Below are positions 27,217 through 36,045 of a stretch of DNA of 64,000 bases, one piece after another. How positions within the stretch are numbered: position 1 is the stretch's first letter; every line of letters starts with the position of its first letter. A program made the position numbers and the translations under genes. The notes beneath the pieces were generated by a model. The model had not been told where the DNA came from and did not search any database. It saw only the letters and a list, made by a program, of their open reading frames with translations. The DNA is from Peribacillus sp044761985 (GTDB lineage: Bacteria; Bacillota; Bacilli; Bacillales; DSM-1321). Location: contig NZ_JBIWDK010000002.1 in assembly GCF_044761985.1 (NCBI RefSeq), positions 372,001-436,000 on the forward strand. The letters run 5' to 3'.

Positions 27217-30200
27217 TTACTTTTTAGTAATTTCTACTGCTTCACCAACTGAATTAAATTTAACTTCATATTTAGCAGTAGAGTTGAAATTATTACCAGC
27301 TGCATCAGTTAAAGGTAACCAACTAGCAGGTAAGTCAAACTCAACTGTAAATGTTTTAGATGCTAGTAATGCCGCTTTGCTATCATCAAATGTTATTACA
27401 AACTTCGCATCACTAGTAGTCGGTGCAGTCGGTGCAAAATATTCTGCTTGTTTAATAATGTTTGCAGTTAAGTTATCTGTTCCGACTACTTTGAATGCTT
27501 CTTTATACGGCACAGACGTTCCTACACCTGGAACTAAAGGTGTAACAGCATCATTATAGATAAAGTGTAAACCTTCTGTTAATCCTACAGTTACAACACC
27601 CGCAGTTACAGTTGGATTCCCTTTAATTGTTGGTGCATCTACATCTGTTCTTTCAAGAGGAGTTACTTTAAGAGTTTTATTTCCAGTAATGTTTACGGTA
27701 GCCCCGCTACTATTAAGTTCATCCACATAAGTAATAGTATAGTCAACATTTAAAGCTAAGTCTGTTAAAGCTGTTTCCTTAGATTCATATTTGCCTGCAG
27801 CTACACGGTTTAATGTAATGGTTTTTATTCCTCCAGTGCCGGTTGCTTTAACTTGAGCCGTAGTACCAGTTAAGTCAGCATCTTCAAGAGTTATTTTATT
27901 TGTAGCGTCACTTACAGTTACCCGACCAGTTGTTCCAGTTGTTCTATAAACTGTTTTATATTCAGTTTCAAATACAGTTTGAGTATATCCACCGGCTGGA
28001 CGTTTCTCTAAGATATGGTCAACAATTGCAGGTTTATTAGTCGCTTTGATAAATGCTGGAGTTAAATTTGATGCTTCTAATGCGGCAAGGATTTCTGCTT
28101 TTGTTGTTGCAGCATTTATGCGATCAAGTGTTGAAGCTTGACCAGCGAATTGCACAGTTGCAGCTTTAAGTGGCAAGATTCCATTTGCTCCAGAAACGTT
28201 AACACTTACTGTATCTTGTGATGCAGAATTCACTTTAATTACTGCTTTACCAGTTACGTCTGCTTTTACCTTATAAGTTTTAGTAGTACCAAGATTTTGA
28301 GTTACTTCTAAAACGTCTCCATTTACATCTTTAACCGTAACATCACCAAATGTTGAAGTAACATCGAATGTTAGGTCATATGCTGGTCCTGGAGAATAAG
28401 GGAAACCATTTTGATCTTGAGATTGGTAAGTAATTGTTGCATCAGTATTCACAGTAGTGCTAGCTTTCGATACAGTTAAAACTGCATTTTTAACTTTAGC
28501 AGCTGTGAAGTAAGTTGTTTCAGCAACAGTTTGAACATCTGTTTTATCAAGTACAGGTGTTGTCGTACTTCCAGCGGTATTTAAGAATACTGTTGGTTTA
28601 GCAAAAGTATCTACTCCGTCACCTAATACCCGGAAACTAGCTTTTCCGTCTTTACCTACTATTACAGGAACAACAGCAGTAGAAGCATAAATATTTTTAC
28701 CTGATACTACGAAAACTTTATCAGCATTTTTAATATTTCCAGTTTCAAAGAATACATGTGCTATAGTACCTTCAGTCGCCAATTTACCATTTTTGTCTGT
28801 TACTGTCACAGTATAATCTCTACCGCCCAAACCAGTGGTCTCTGGATCTTTTCCTAATGGATTCACAGAATATTGAGCAGAATATTGTTCACCTTCAGCT
28901 TTAACTGCTAATTGTAGAGCATTCTGAAGTGAGAATGTCACAGTAGGAGCGGCTACTTGTAAATCTGTTGCTGCATATTTTTTATTACTTGCAGTGGCTT
29001 CATAAACAACTGGAGTTACTGAAGTATCCGCACCAGTTACAGTAAATGTTGCCTCACCATCTTTATCAGTGAAAATTTCAACATATGAAACATCACCAGT
29101 AGTTAATGAATAAGGAGTTTTCCAGTTACCATATCTATCTAAAACATCTACTTTATTTACTTTATCTGGAGTTACATTATTATTTTCCTTAATAGCTACA
29201 TAATATGATGTTAAAGCATCACCAGTAACTTTATAAGACTTTTTAGTATTGTTAGGAAGAGTATTTCCGGCAGTTATCTCAGAAACTGCTAAAGATTCAA
29301 CAAAGTATACTTTTGCTGTTGAGGATTTAGAACGATCTCCTGTAGCATATACTATTACGTTATCATTAATTGCACTGTAACGAGTGTAAGAGTAGACTGC
29401 TTCACCATTTGCATTAGTATAAACCTCATCAGTGATTACAGGATTTAAAGAATTTGTTGATGGAATATTGATTGTTACAGGAATACCAGCTTTAGATTGG
29501 CCTTCCGGAACTGTTACAGTAGCTTTAACCGTTACTTCTTTACCAATTGTTCCTTGGATAGAAGGAGTAGTTACTTTAACCGCAGTTGGAATAACTGCAG
29601 AAATCCCTTTAAATAAGCCAAGTTTTTCTTCTCCAGATTTGACTGTGTATTCTTTTCCACCTTCTTGAGTAGAAGTTGTAAGAATGACAGTTTTGTCATC
29701 TGTTTGTTTTACAACAGCGTTAGTAACTGTTAATCCTTCGATTGAGAAGTCTTTAGCTTCAACGTCTTTCATTTTTTCTTTGTAAGTTAATTCAACAGTT
29801 GTAGCGTTAACTGCAGTGATTTTGCTTACAGCAGGGCTATTGGCTTTTTCGTAAGCTGCGTTGTTTTTCTCTACAGCTGCAAGAAGGGATTTAGCTAATT
29901 TTGTGTTTTTAGCTTTTAGTTTTGTAACTTCAGCTTTAACGCTTTCGATTAGTTCTCCAGCTTTTTTAACGTCTTTCTCGATAAGGAAGCCGTTTTCGAT
30001 TTGTTTGTATGCATTGTAAACTTTCATTTCGTCGTTTACAGAATCAGCTAATTTTTGAGCTGGAGCAGCATATTTTTTAAGTAGCAAGTTACGAGCATCC
30101 GGGCCGTAGATTTTAGCTACTTTACCTTCGAAGCTAGCGATATCTTTGTTCAATACTGTTTGAGCAACTAGAACTTGTTTCGCTTTTCCAGCTTCAACAG

Positions 30201-30600
30201 CTTTAGTGAAGTTAGTTTGTGCTGGCTTAAGGTTTGTGTTCACAGCATTTACATATGCTTGAGCGCGATCAAGGAAGTATTTTTTACCGTCCAATTGTTT
30301 AGTGTAAGCCGTTTTTTTCGCTTTGCTTCCACCATTTTTAGCAATTTCGGCTTTAGCTTTGTCATAGTAGTCTTTAGCAAGAGCCGTCTGGTTTCTGATT
30401 GTTCCTGTTGCAGGAAGTTCACCGTTTTTAGCGGATTTATGATAAGTATCATAAGCTTTCGCCATTTGTTTAGTTGCTTTTGTGATCGCTTTGTCAACCG
30501 AGCTAGTTGCTGCCTCTGATTGTGTTGGTGCTACTGCTACGAATGCTGATGCGGCAATTGCAGTTGCCGTTGCTAATTTAATTGCTTTCTTTTTTCCCAT
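27217..30600 (-). CDS. SbsC-like S-layer protein, paralogue 2
   Basis: The 1127-aa secreted protein has a signal peptide (KKAIKLATATAIAASAFVA) that resembles SbsC even more closely than paralogue 1. It shares the helical region (about 31-250, IYGPDARNLL, DSVNDEMKVYNAYK) with the gene at 21703-24654. After about residue 260 the proteins diverge: this one has Ig-like modules (ITAVNATTVELTYKEKMKD, several Big-type units such as AVYSYTRYSAINDN, and a fibronectin-like end). It lacks SLH, lipobox and sortase motifs. Anchoring by the N-terminal domain to a wall polymer is inferred from SbsC. AAAGGGAG lies 11 nt before the ATG. The two genes may be alternative or co-expressed lattice proteins. Confidence 0.85.
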   Translation of the reverse strand: MGKKKAIKLATATAIAASAFVAVAPTQSEAATSSVDKAITKATKQMAKAYDTYHKSAKNGELPATGTIRNQTALAKDYYDKAKAEIAKNGGSKAKKTAYTKQLDGKKYFLDRAQAYVNAVNTNLKPAQTNFTKAVEAGKAKQVLVAQTVLNKDIASFEGKVAKIYGPDARNLLLKKYAAPAQKLADSVNDEMKVYNAYKQIENGFLIEKDVKKAGELIESVKAEVTKLKAKNTKLAKSLLAAVEKNNAAYEKANSPAVSKITAVNATTVELTYKEKMKDVEAKDFSIEGLTVTNAVVKQTDDKTVILTTSTQEGGKEYTVKSGEEKLGLFKGISAVIPTAVKVTTPSIQGTIGKEVTVKATVTVPEGQSKAGIPVTINIPSTNSLNPVITDEVYTNANGEAVYSYTRYSAINDNVIVYATGDRSKSSTAKVYFVESLAVSEITAGNTLPNNTKKSYKVTGDALTSYYVAIKENNNVTPDKVNKVDVLDRYGNWKTPYSLTTGDVSYVEIFTDKDGEATFTVTGADTSVTPVVYEATASNKKYAATDLQVAAPTVTFSLQNALQLAVKAEGEQYSAQYSVNPLGKDPETTGLGGRDYTVTVTDKNGKLATEGTIAHVFFETGNIKNADKVFVVSGKNIYASTAVVPVIVGKDGKASFRVLGDGVDTFAKPTVFLNTAGSTTTPVLDKTDVQTVAETTYFTAAKVKNAVLTVSKASTTVNTDATITYQSQDQNGFPYSPGPAYDLTFDVTSTFGDVTVKDVNGDVLEVTQNLGTTKTYKVKADVTGKAVIKVNSASQDTVSVNVSGANGILPLKAATVQFAGQASTLDRINAATTKAEILAALEASNLTPAFIKATNKPAIVDHILEKRPAGGYTQTVFETEYKTVYRTTGTTGRVTVSDATNKITLEDADLTGTTAQVKATGTGGIKTITLNRVAAGKYESKETALTDLALNVDYTITYVDELNSSGATVNITGNKTLKVTPLERTDVDAPTIKGNPTVTAGVVTVGLTEGLHFIYNDAVTPLVPGVGTSVPYKEAFKVVGTDNLTANIIKQAEYFAPTAPTTSDAKFVITFDDSKAALLASKTFTVEFDLPASWLPLTDAAGNNFNSTAKYEVKFNSVGEAVEITKK

Positions 30601-31112
30601 GTTAGAAAATACTCCCTTTCAATATCTAAAGTAGTGCGCTTGGTACGACTCCCCAAATAGAGCAAATATCCAGCGGCTTACGAAACAAACTGTATTAGTT
30701 CTAATTAACTAAAACTTTAAGACTACCATTGGCCAGAAACCCAAATAAATAGTTCTATTAATCTACAAGGAAAATATTTAACTAATTACCAAATCATCCT
30801 TGCTAATCTATAATAATACAATTAATTTATAATTTCTACCTTTTTTTATATATTTTTTGGAATTTAAATTACAATTATCTTACATTATTTCATTTATAAT
30901 ACATTAAATGTTATAAAATATAGCTATTAATGCTTTCATATACCATTTTTACTACTACACATTCTTATAGTTATTAACCTACCAATTTACTAAACTTTAG
31001 AACCACTATTTGTTATTATATGTATTTTTTATCAAGGTTAGTAATAGGGATTTTATGAAGATACTTTTAAAACAATAGTTAAAACCAGTGTTCAAAATAA
31101 CTTTTTATATAC
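30601..31112 (-). other. AT-rich upstream region of S-layer gene 2
   Basis: This 500-bp stretch has no gene and presumably holds the promoter and a long leader for the S-layer gene. Several TATAAT-like words occur, but I could not choose a convincing -35/-10 pair. A short motif TTAATTACC/AATTACCA recurs here and at 25000-25600 upstream of paralogue 1. Confidence 0.35.
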
Positions 31113-31146
31113 AAAAAAAGGCACCCGCGCTAAGCAGATGCCTTTC
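31113..31146 (-). terminator. Terminator of the PBP gene
   Basis: On the minus strand AAAGGCATCTGC and GCGGGTGCCTTT with one mismatch, followed by TTTTT. Confidence 0.75.
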
Positions 31147-31150
31147 CTTG

Positions 31151-33163
31151 TCACTTCAAATATTTCTTCAGAACCGGCTTCATTTTATCACTTACCAAAT
31201 GGCTGCCGCCCCGTCCTTTTACGTCTTCCATCATCCAGGCCATGATCAGCTCTGGGTCTTCTGTGTCCATGGCAACCAACCAACCATTTTCGGTTCCGCT
31301 GGAATTCTTGGATGCTTTGGTTTCAGCTGTGCCTGTTTTCGTAGCCAGCTTCACGCCAAGATCGTTTAAATCATGTGCGGTCCCTTTAGGATGCTCCACG
31401 ACTTGTGTGAGCATCTTCGTGATTGTACTTGCTTGATCTGCAGAAATGATGTTTTCTTTCCATGGTTTCTTTTCCGCTTTATCGCCTGTCACTAAGGAAG
31501 GGGCCATGATGTTTCCTTCATTTAAGAAAGCTGAGTAGGTCAATGCCAAATGAAGGGTACTCATTTGGACTTGGGCTTGTCCATAGCTTGCATCAGCCAG
31601 GCGTCCCTCGCTATCGAGCTTTCCGATGCTTGATGCCTTAATCGGGTAGTCGAAGTTCAGGGACTCATCAAATCCGAAGTCTTGGAGCCCTTTTGAGAAT
31701 TTATCTTTACCAAGTTTCAATGCTTGTTGGGCAAAGTAGATATTATCGGAATAGATGAGGGCCTTTTCCATATCAATTGGCACTCCTGGGTTGGAGACCC
31801 GTGTGATGGAATGGTCTTTCCAATTCGATTTGGCCCATTTTGTTCCTTGAATGCTGAGTGCCGCTTTAGGATCGATTCCATTTTTCAATTCAATCGCCGC
31901 CGTTAGTGCTTTAATCGTCGATCCCGGTGCAAAGGTTGAACTGAATCGGTTCAGTAGTGGCTTGTCTGGGTCTTCTTCCAATGCCTTTTGTTCCGCATTC
32001 GTGATGCCCAGTACATATTTGTTCGGATCAAAAGAAGGACTGGATACGAGTGCCAGCGTCTCGCCAGTATTCGGATCAAGTGCTGCCGCCGATCCCGCTT
32101 CGTTATCATATTGCTTGAAGATATCCTTTTGAAGCTCGGCATCGATTGTCAACGTGATCGTTTCGCCTTCTTCAGCCGGTTTCTCGGCGATGATTTTTTC
32201 CTCGCCTTCTTCTGTCTTGATGAAGATCTTGCCACCCGGTTTCCCTTTTAGGCGTTCTTCTAGAATTTGCTCGAGGCCACGTTTCCCGATCACGTCATTT
32301 GCGGTGTAGCCCTTGCCTTTTAATTTCTCCAGGTCTTCCGCTGACGCCTCCCCCACATAGCCGATTAAATGAGCAGTGGCTTTTTTATAAGGATAGATCC
32401 GTTCCTCGGAACTATTGGCAGAGACCCCTGGTATGCTTAACAGCTTATCCAAGGTCGCTGTCTCATCTGAAGAAATTTGCTTGATGGGCACGAAGTAACT
32501 AGGTTGCACCCATGATTGGTTCAATTTCTTTTCCACTTCATCCGTTGTCATGTTAAGAATGCCGGCCACCTGTTTGACGGTGGCATTTTTGTCACCCATT
32601 TTCTCTGGTACGATTCCGATTTCCGAAACCGTCCCATTCATCGCCAGACCGCGTTCCTTCCGGTCGACAATTTCGCCCCGGATGGCCGGATAGGATTCGA
32701 CTGATATCTTTTCACCGGCTTTGAGGTCCGGGAAGATATAGCTTTCATCCCATTTAATGTACCAATTATCTTCTTTGTCTCTCTCTTCTTTGACAAGGGT
32801 CGCCTTATGGTCTGAACTCACAGCTCCCGCTAGCGTGTTCATATCGACGGTATAAGCCAATTTCACCTTTTCATCATCTTTATGTTCTTTTGCTTCTTCT
32901 TCTTTTGGCTGAGTATAGCCCACCTTGACTTGGTCGGCTTCAATTCCTTTATAGATCTTTTTATATCGTTCTGCAAATTCATCTGCACTGACTTGTTTCT
33001 TCGTATCAGCCGACAGATAATCATACATCTTCGCAAAATCTTGTTTATTCCATAGTTTCTTATAGGCCGCAAAGCGTTCTTCTGGACTAGGTTCTTCCGA
33101 GCACCCCGCCAAAAACAATACACTCATCAACAAACAGCCGAAAACTAATGCTAATCTTTTCAT
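31151..33163 (-). CDS. pbpC: Class B penicillin-binding protein with MecA-type N-domain (PbpC/PBP3-like)
   Basis: The 670-aa lipoprotein-type transpeptidase has a lipobox LFLAGC at the N-terminus, an NTF2-like MecA_N domain (about 25-145), a PBP dimer domain (about 150-320) and a transpeptidase domain (about 350-668). The active-site motifs are all visible: the STIK serine motif (APGSTIKALTA), SDN (YSDNIYFAQQ) and KTGT (ATKTGTAE). It cross-links peptidoglycan outside the membrane. This architecture matches B. subtilis PbpC and staphylococcal PBP2a, proteins of low beta-lactam affinity. Resistance cannot be deduced from sequence. The GGAGG ribosome site precedes the ATG at 33163. It is monocistronic. 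Confidence 0.9.
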   Translation of the reverse strand: MKRLALVFGCLLMSVLFLAGCSEEPSPEERFAAYKKLWNKQDFAKMYDYLSADTKKQVSADEFAERYKKIYKGIEADQVKVGYTQPKEEEAKEHKDDEKVKLAYTVDMNTLAGAVSSDHKATLVKEERDKEDNWYIKWDESYIFPDLKAGEKISVESYPAIRGEIVDRKERGLAMNGTVSEIGIVPEKMGDKNATVKQVAGILNMTTDEVEKKLNQSWVQPSYFVPIKQISSDETATLDKLLSIPGVSANSSEERIYPYKKATAHLIGYVGEASAEDLEKLKGKGYTANDVIGKRGLEQILEERLKGKPGGKIFIKTEEGEEKIIAEKPAEEGETITLTIDAELQKDIFKQYDNEAGSAAALDPNTGETLALVSSPSFDPNKYVLGITNAEQKALEEDPDKPLLNRFSSTFAPGSTIKALTAAIELKNGIDPKAALSIQGTKWAKSNWKDHSITRVSNPGVPIDMEKALIYSDNIYFAQQALKLGKDKFSKGLQDFGFDESLNFDYPIKASSIGKLDSEGRLADASYGQAQVQMSTLHLALTYSAFLNEGNIMAPSLVTGDKAEKKPWKENIISADQASTITKMLTQVVEHPKGTAHDLNDLGVKLATKTGTAETKASKNSSGTENGWLVAMDTEDPELIMAWMMEDVKGRGGSHLVSDKMKPVLKKYLK

Positions 33164-33279
33164 AATCTCCTCCTAGTGAACAGTAAGAATGATATCTATA
33201 GTTTATCAAAGGTTGGGAGGAAAAGGGGAAATTTGTAATGACACTTTCCCTCTTTTTACTATTTAAGATCATGAACACA

Positions 33280-33311
33280 AACAAAAGTCCTGCACATGTG
33301 CGCAGGACTTG
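33280..33311 (-). terminator. Terminator of the CorA-like gene
   Basis: AAGTCCTGC and GCAGGACTT arms, with TTTTGTTTG on the minus strand, just past the stop at 33316. Confidence 0.8.
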
Positions 33312-33315
33312 ATTG

Positions 33316-34755
33316 TTATAGCACTTTCTTTTTCCGGCTCTTTTGTTCTTGAAGCCATTTTTTCAAGAATAAGAAGCCCATGACAAAGGAAATGATCAGG
33401 CCGGATGATGTCACCAATACAGCCACCCACTCATACAGTGTGTAATTCATATAATCTTCCAACGTCAATTTCTTTTGCCAATCCTCTATATACAGGTTCA
33501 TCCCGAATATGCCGGAGATGACTGTATAGATGGTAAGGATTTGCAACAAGTAGTTACTGCTTTTCCCGGATAGCTTATCTTGGTTTTGGTACAAGTAGGA
33601 AAGCGTTTCTTTCACTTCTTGATAGAGCGGTTCGATCCTGAATACTTCTTTCGTCATTTTGAAGAGCTCTTTCCCTGTGAAGGTGCTGTTCACTTCAGCG
33701 AACAAGTACTTCGCGGAAAACTCAGTGATCATGAAGATTAACAATTCCGTATCCGACTGGTCTTTTTCCACATCGATTTGGGAATGGTCATGAGCCAGTT
33801 TCAACAGGACTATTTTATAATAGAAGTAAAGCAGCATGGAATAGAAGTGTTGCCCGTACATTTCACTCGCAAGTTGGTTCTCTAGCTTACCTGTCGCTTT
33901 TGTGACACAGGCAAAATGCCCCTCGCTCGTGACATAATACGTTTCCTCCCCCCACCGATCGTACACCCTCTCCTTGTAATACTTATCAATATAGTTCGGG
34001 TTCAGGGCGCCGACATAGGGTTCTCCATCATTATCATACCCATTTAACTGACTCGTTCGGTATAAATCCGATTTGGTAATTTCCCGATCCTTCGGTAGGT
34101 TCGTATAACTGAGGACAAACATGCGTTCATCCACGAAGAAAGGCAAGCTTCCGAAGTAGGATGTGTGGTCTTCTTCATCATCTATATATTTCTCAGCAGG
34201 AGGGATTAACTCCTCGAAGATAAAATCTTTCACGTATCCATACTCATTATTCCTACAGCCGACCTTCATCTCGATTTCGTCTTCCGCAATGGGTTCGAGA
34301 ATCCGGAACGTATCCGTGAAATAAAGGACATCATCATAAGGAAGGTTCTCAGGCAAGGTAACCCGGATATTAATCATCCCTATATGAAACGGGCAAATGT
34401 AGATATCAATGGAGTTGATTATAAAAGCCGTTTTTAAGAATGGCGAACGGAACGTACATCCCAGATCCATTTTCTTCGAGAAACGGCGTATGCCCTCTTT
34501 CTGTTTTGAACTGCTCGGAAACAAAATGGGGACAATATTTGGCATAAAGTATTGCTCCAAGTTACGATGGGAAACTTTATGATTGCCATAAAAATCGTCC
34601 TGCAGGTCCATATTATCCAGGTCCAAAAAGACAAAGTCATCCTTAAGCAACCGTTTGACAAACCCTTCGATTTTATTTCCTTCTAGCATGAACGGAAAAA
34701 TAAATTGTTGGAAGGAGCGCTTCGTACGGTCGTTTTTTTCATTACTCATAGCCAT
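33316..34755 (-). CDS. CorA-like membrane protein, function unknown
   Basis: The product is 479 aa from the ATG at 34755, which has GGAGG 8 nt upstream; the open frame reaches 34800 without a ribosome site. A large soluble N-terminal part (about 1-390) is followed by two C-terminal membrane helices (about 410-430 and 445-468). Between them lies IFGMNLYIEDW, resembling the GMN signature at the pore of CorA Mg2+ transporters, and the two-helix end is also CorA-like. The rest shows no similarity I can name, so it may be a divergent metal transporter or only share topology. The end is basic (KKWLQEQKSRKKKVL). Confidence 0.55.
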   Translation of the reverse strand: MAMSNEKNDRTKRSFQQFIFPFMLEGNKIEGFVKRLLKDDFVFLDLDNMDLQDDFYGNHKVSHRNLEQYFMPNIVPILFPSSSKQKEGIRRFSKKMDLGCTFRSPFLKTAFIINSIDIYICPFHIGMINIRVTLPENLPYDDVLYFTDTFRILEPIAEDEIEMKVGCRNNEYGYVKDFIFEELIPPAEKYIDDEEDHTSYFGSLPFFVDERMFVLSYTNLPKDREITKSDLYRTSQLNGYDNDGEPYVGALNPNYIDKYYKERVYDRWGEETYYVTSEGHFACVTKATGKLENQLASEMYGQHFYSMLLYFYYKIVLLKLAHDHSQIDVEKDQSDTELLIFMITEFSAKYLFAEVNSTFTGKELFKMTKEVFRIEPLYQEVKETLSYLYQNQDKLSGKSSNYLLQILTIYTVISGIFGMNLYIEDWQKKLTLEDYMNYTLYEWVAVLVTSSGLIISFVMGFLFLKKWLQEQKSRKKKVL

Positions 34756-34975
34756 ATTTTTTTCCTCCGCCTTGACCGGGGTTCTCCGGTTCTCATTCAC
34801 GTGCTCTTATTCACTTACCCCAGTTCTATCAAATAAAAACGAAGCATAATATGGTAAGAAAACGGACAAGCTTCTATTCCCCTCCACTCCTTATTTAACG
34901 GAAGGTAACTTCTGGTTTGAACAACCACAAAACGGGTACAAAACAATAAGAAGAATTTGGTAAGGGGGAGACAAC

Positions 34976-35122
34976 GTGAAATCTGATACGAACAAATACC
35001 ATTTCGAGTTATTAGAACGGGTAAAACCTACGGAAACAAACGACCGGAAGCGGATGAGCGAATTCATAAAAAAAATGAAAAACAATGCACAGAACTCCCA
35101 ATTAACAAGCAAAAACTCATGA
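34976..35122 (+). CDS. Small hydrophilic protein (48 aa), function unknown
   Basis: A GTG at 34976 with AGGGGGAG 6 nt upstream opens a 48-codon frame (MKSDTNKYHFELLERVKPTE...). The product is basic and hydrophilic with no signal. The stop overlaps a strong hairpin terminator, supporting a true short gene. It is divergent from the CorA-like gene. The family is not recognised. Confidence 0.55.
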   Translation: MKSDTNKYHFELLERVKPTETNDRKRMSEFIKKMKNNAQNSQLTSKNS

Positions 35123-35147
35123 CATATGAGATGTCATGAGTTTCTTT
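35111..35147. terminator. Bidirectional terminator
   Basis: AAACTCATGACAT pairs perfectly with ATGTCATGAGTTT (13 bp). It lies between the small + gene and the converging 110-aa gene. Confidence 0.8.
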
Positions 35148-35153
35148 ACGTTC

Positions 35154-35486
35154 TTAATATGCAACTTTTTTCTGATGATCTTGCCCCACGCAATTTTGAA
35201 TGCCGATTACGTCCAAAAAGTGTTGAATTTTTTTCATAGAGCTCGCCTGGTATTCATCCACGATGGAAAACTCTTTTATATAAGCGATTTTTTCTTGACT
35301 ACTCGGGTCAAGGAGTTCATCTGTATCTATATCATCCTGGTTGTATTTTTTCTCATTTGATTTCTTGCATGTGTAGACCACAGCTTCCCCAACCTTCTTG
35401 GCAGCCCTATCAAAATAGAAAGAAAATACAATGGCACATTCGTCATCATAAAAAGAGGGTTGAACTTTCATATTAATATCAATCAT
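35154..35486 (-). CDS. Hypothetical protein downstream of the signal-peptide gene
   Basis: The product is 110 aa from the ATG at 35486 (GGAAGG upstream); the open frame extends 18 codons further without a ribosome site. It is acidic, alpha/beta and cytosolic, with an aromatic-rich first third (FYDDECAIVFSFYFD) and no membrane segment. I do not recognise the family. Its upstream region carries, at 35617-35636, nearly the same 20-nt palindromic element as the PlcR-type regulator's own promoter, so it is a candidate target of that regulator. A TTCACG/TATATT pair there would place the element inside its promoter. Confidence 0.65.
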   Translation of the reverse strand: MIDINMKVQPSFYDDECAIVFSFYFDRAAKKVGEAVVYTCKKSNEKKYNQDDIDTDELLDPSSQEKIAYIKEFSIVDEYQASSMKKIQHFLDVIGIQNCVGQDHQKKVAY

Positions 35487-35616
35487 AATCCTTCCACCTC
35501 TCTCTGTTTTGTTACTCTTACTATAACAAACTTTCCTCATGCATCCATGTGTTCATATAGCCCCTCACGTTTCTTCCACATCTTCCTATGCCCCCTTATA
35601 TTGACAAATCATAGCT

Positions 35617-35636
35617 AAATATAACTAAAGGCATAT
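35617..35636. promoter_or_regulatory. Candidate operator, copy A
   Basis: AAATATAACTAAAGGCATAT differs at 2 of 20 positions from copy B at 36010-36029. Both share the symmetric skeleton ATAT-N2-CT-N2-AG-N2-ATAT, reminiscent of PlcR-type boxes. On the minus strand it overlaps the putative promoter of the 110-aa gene. Confidence 0.5.
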
Positions 35637-35663
35637 GCGTGAAAGAATATTTTAGATGAAGGC

Positions 35664-35692
35664 AAAAAAAAAGACACCCCTACTAAGAGGTG
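35664..35692 (-). terminator. Terminator of the signal-peptide gene
   Basis: On the minus strand CACCTC and GGGGTG stem followed by TCTTTTTTTTT, 29-57 nt past the stop. Confidence 0.7.
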
Positions 35693-35720
35693 ACAGAGAA
35701 TTATAATCTAACCGTCTATA

Positions 35721-35849
35721 TTATGCTTTCGCATGAACTGATGGTAACTCATGTACGCTTGGTAATTCAGTTACTGATGTTAAGCCACCAACAACTACTA
35801 CAGCTACTAGAAGAAAGGATACCGCCATCCCTTTAAGACTTTTTTTCAT
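35721..35849 (-). CDS. Exported signalling-peptide precursor with tandem ELPSVH repeat
   Basis: The 42-aa product starts at the ATG at 35849, preceded by AAGGAGG; the longer open frame to 35981 has no ribosome site. It has a Lys-rich start, a hydrophobic core (about 8-22) typical of a Sec signal, and a short C-terminus ending TELPSVHELPSVHAKA. The two ELPSVH units are encoded by different codons (GAA/GAG, AGC/TCA, GTA/GTT), so the repeat is conserved as protein. Size, layout and divergent position next to a PlcR-like regulator match Phr/PapR/NprX-type pheromone precursors. The mature form (perhaps LPSVH-containing) is unknown. It is ended by its own terminator. Confidence 0.75.
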   Translation of the reverse strand: MKKSLKGMAVSFLLVAVVVVGGLTSVTELPSVHELPSVHAKA

Positions 35850-36009
35850 GGGTAATTCCTCCTTATTTTTAAAAAAAATATTGGATTTAATAGAAATAAA
35901 TTCTATAGTTGTATTTAACCATAGATTTATCAAATACGTTTTCGTTGTGTTGATACACATCATATAAAGAAAATAAATCATTCTTATTTATTCTTCTATT
36001 TTTCACTAT

Positions 36010-36029
36010 AAATATAACTCTAGGCATAT
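36010..36029. promoter_or_regulatory. Candidate operator, copy B
   Basis: AAATATAACTCTAGGCATAT lies just upstream of the AAGGAGAG ribosome site of the regulator and overlaps a TATAAAT -10-like word. It suggests autoregulation, and from its position could affect the divergent peptide gene as well. Confidence 0.5.
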
Positions 36030-36045
36030 TTTAAGGAGAGTTAAC

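Noticed and set aside
33087..33284. Small minus-strand frame upstream of the PBP gene
   Set aside because: It spans the PBP start and terminator region of the next gene, with no ribosome site.
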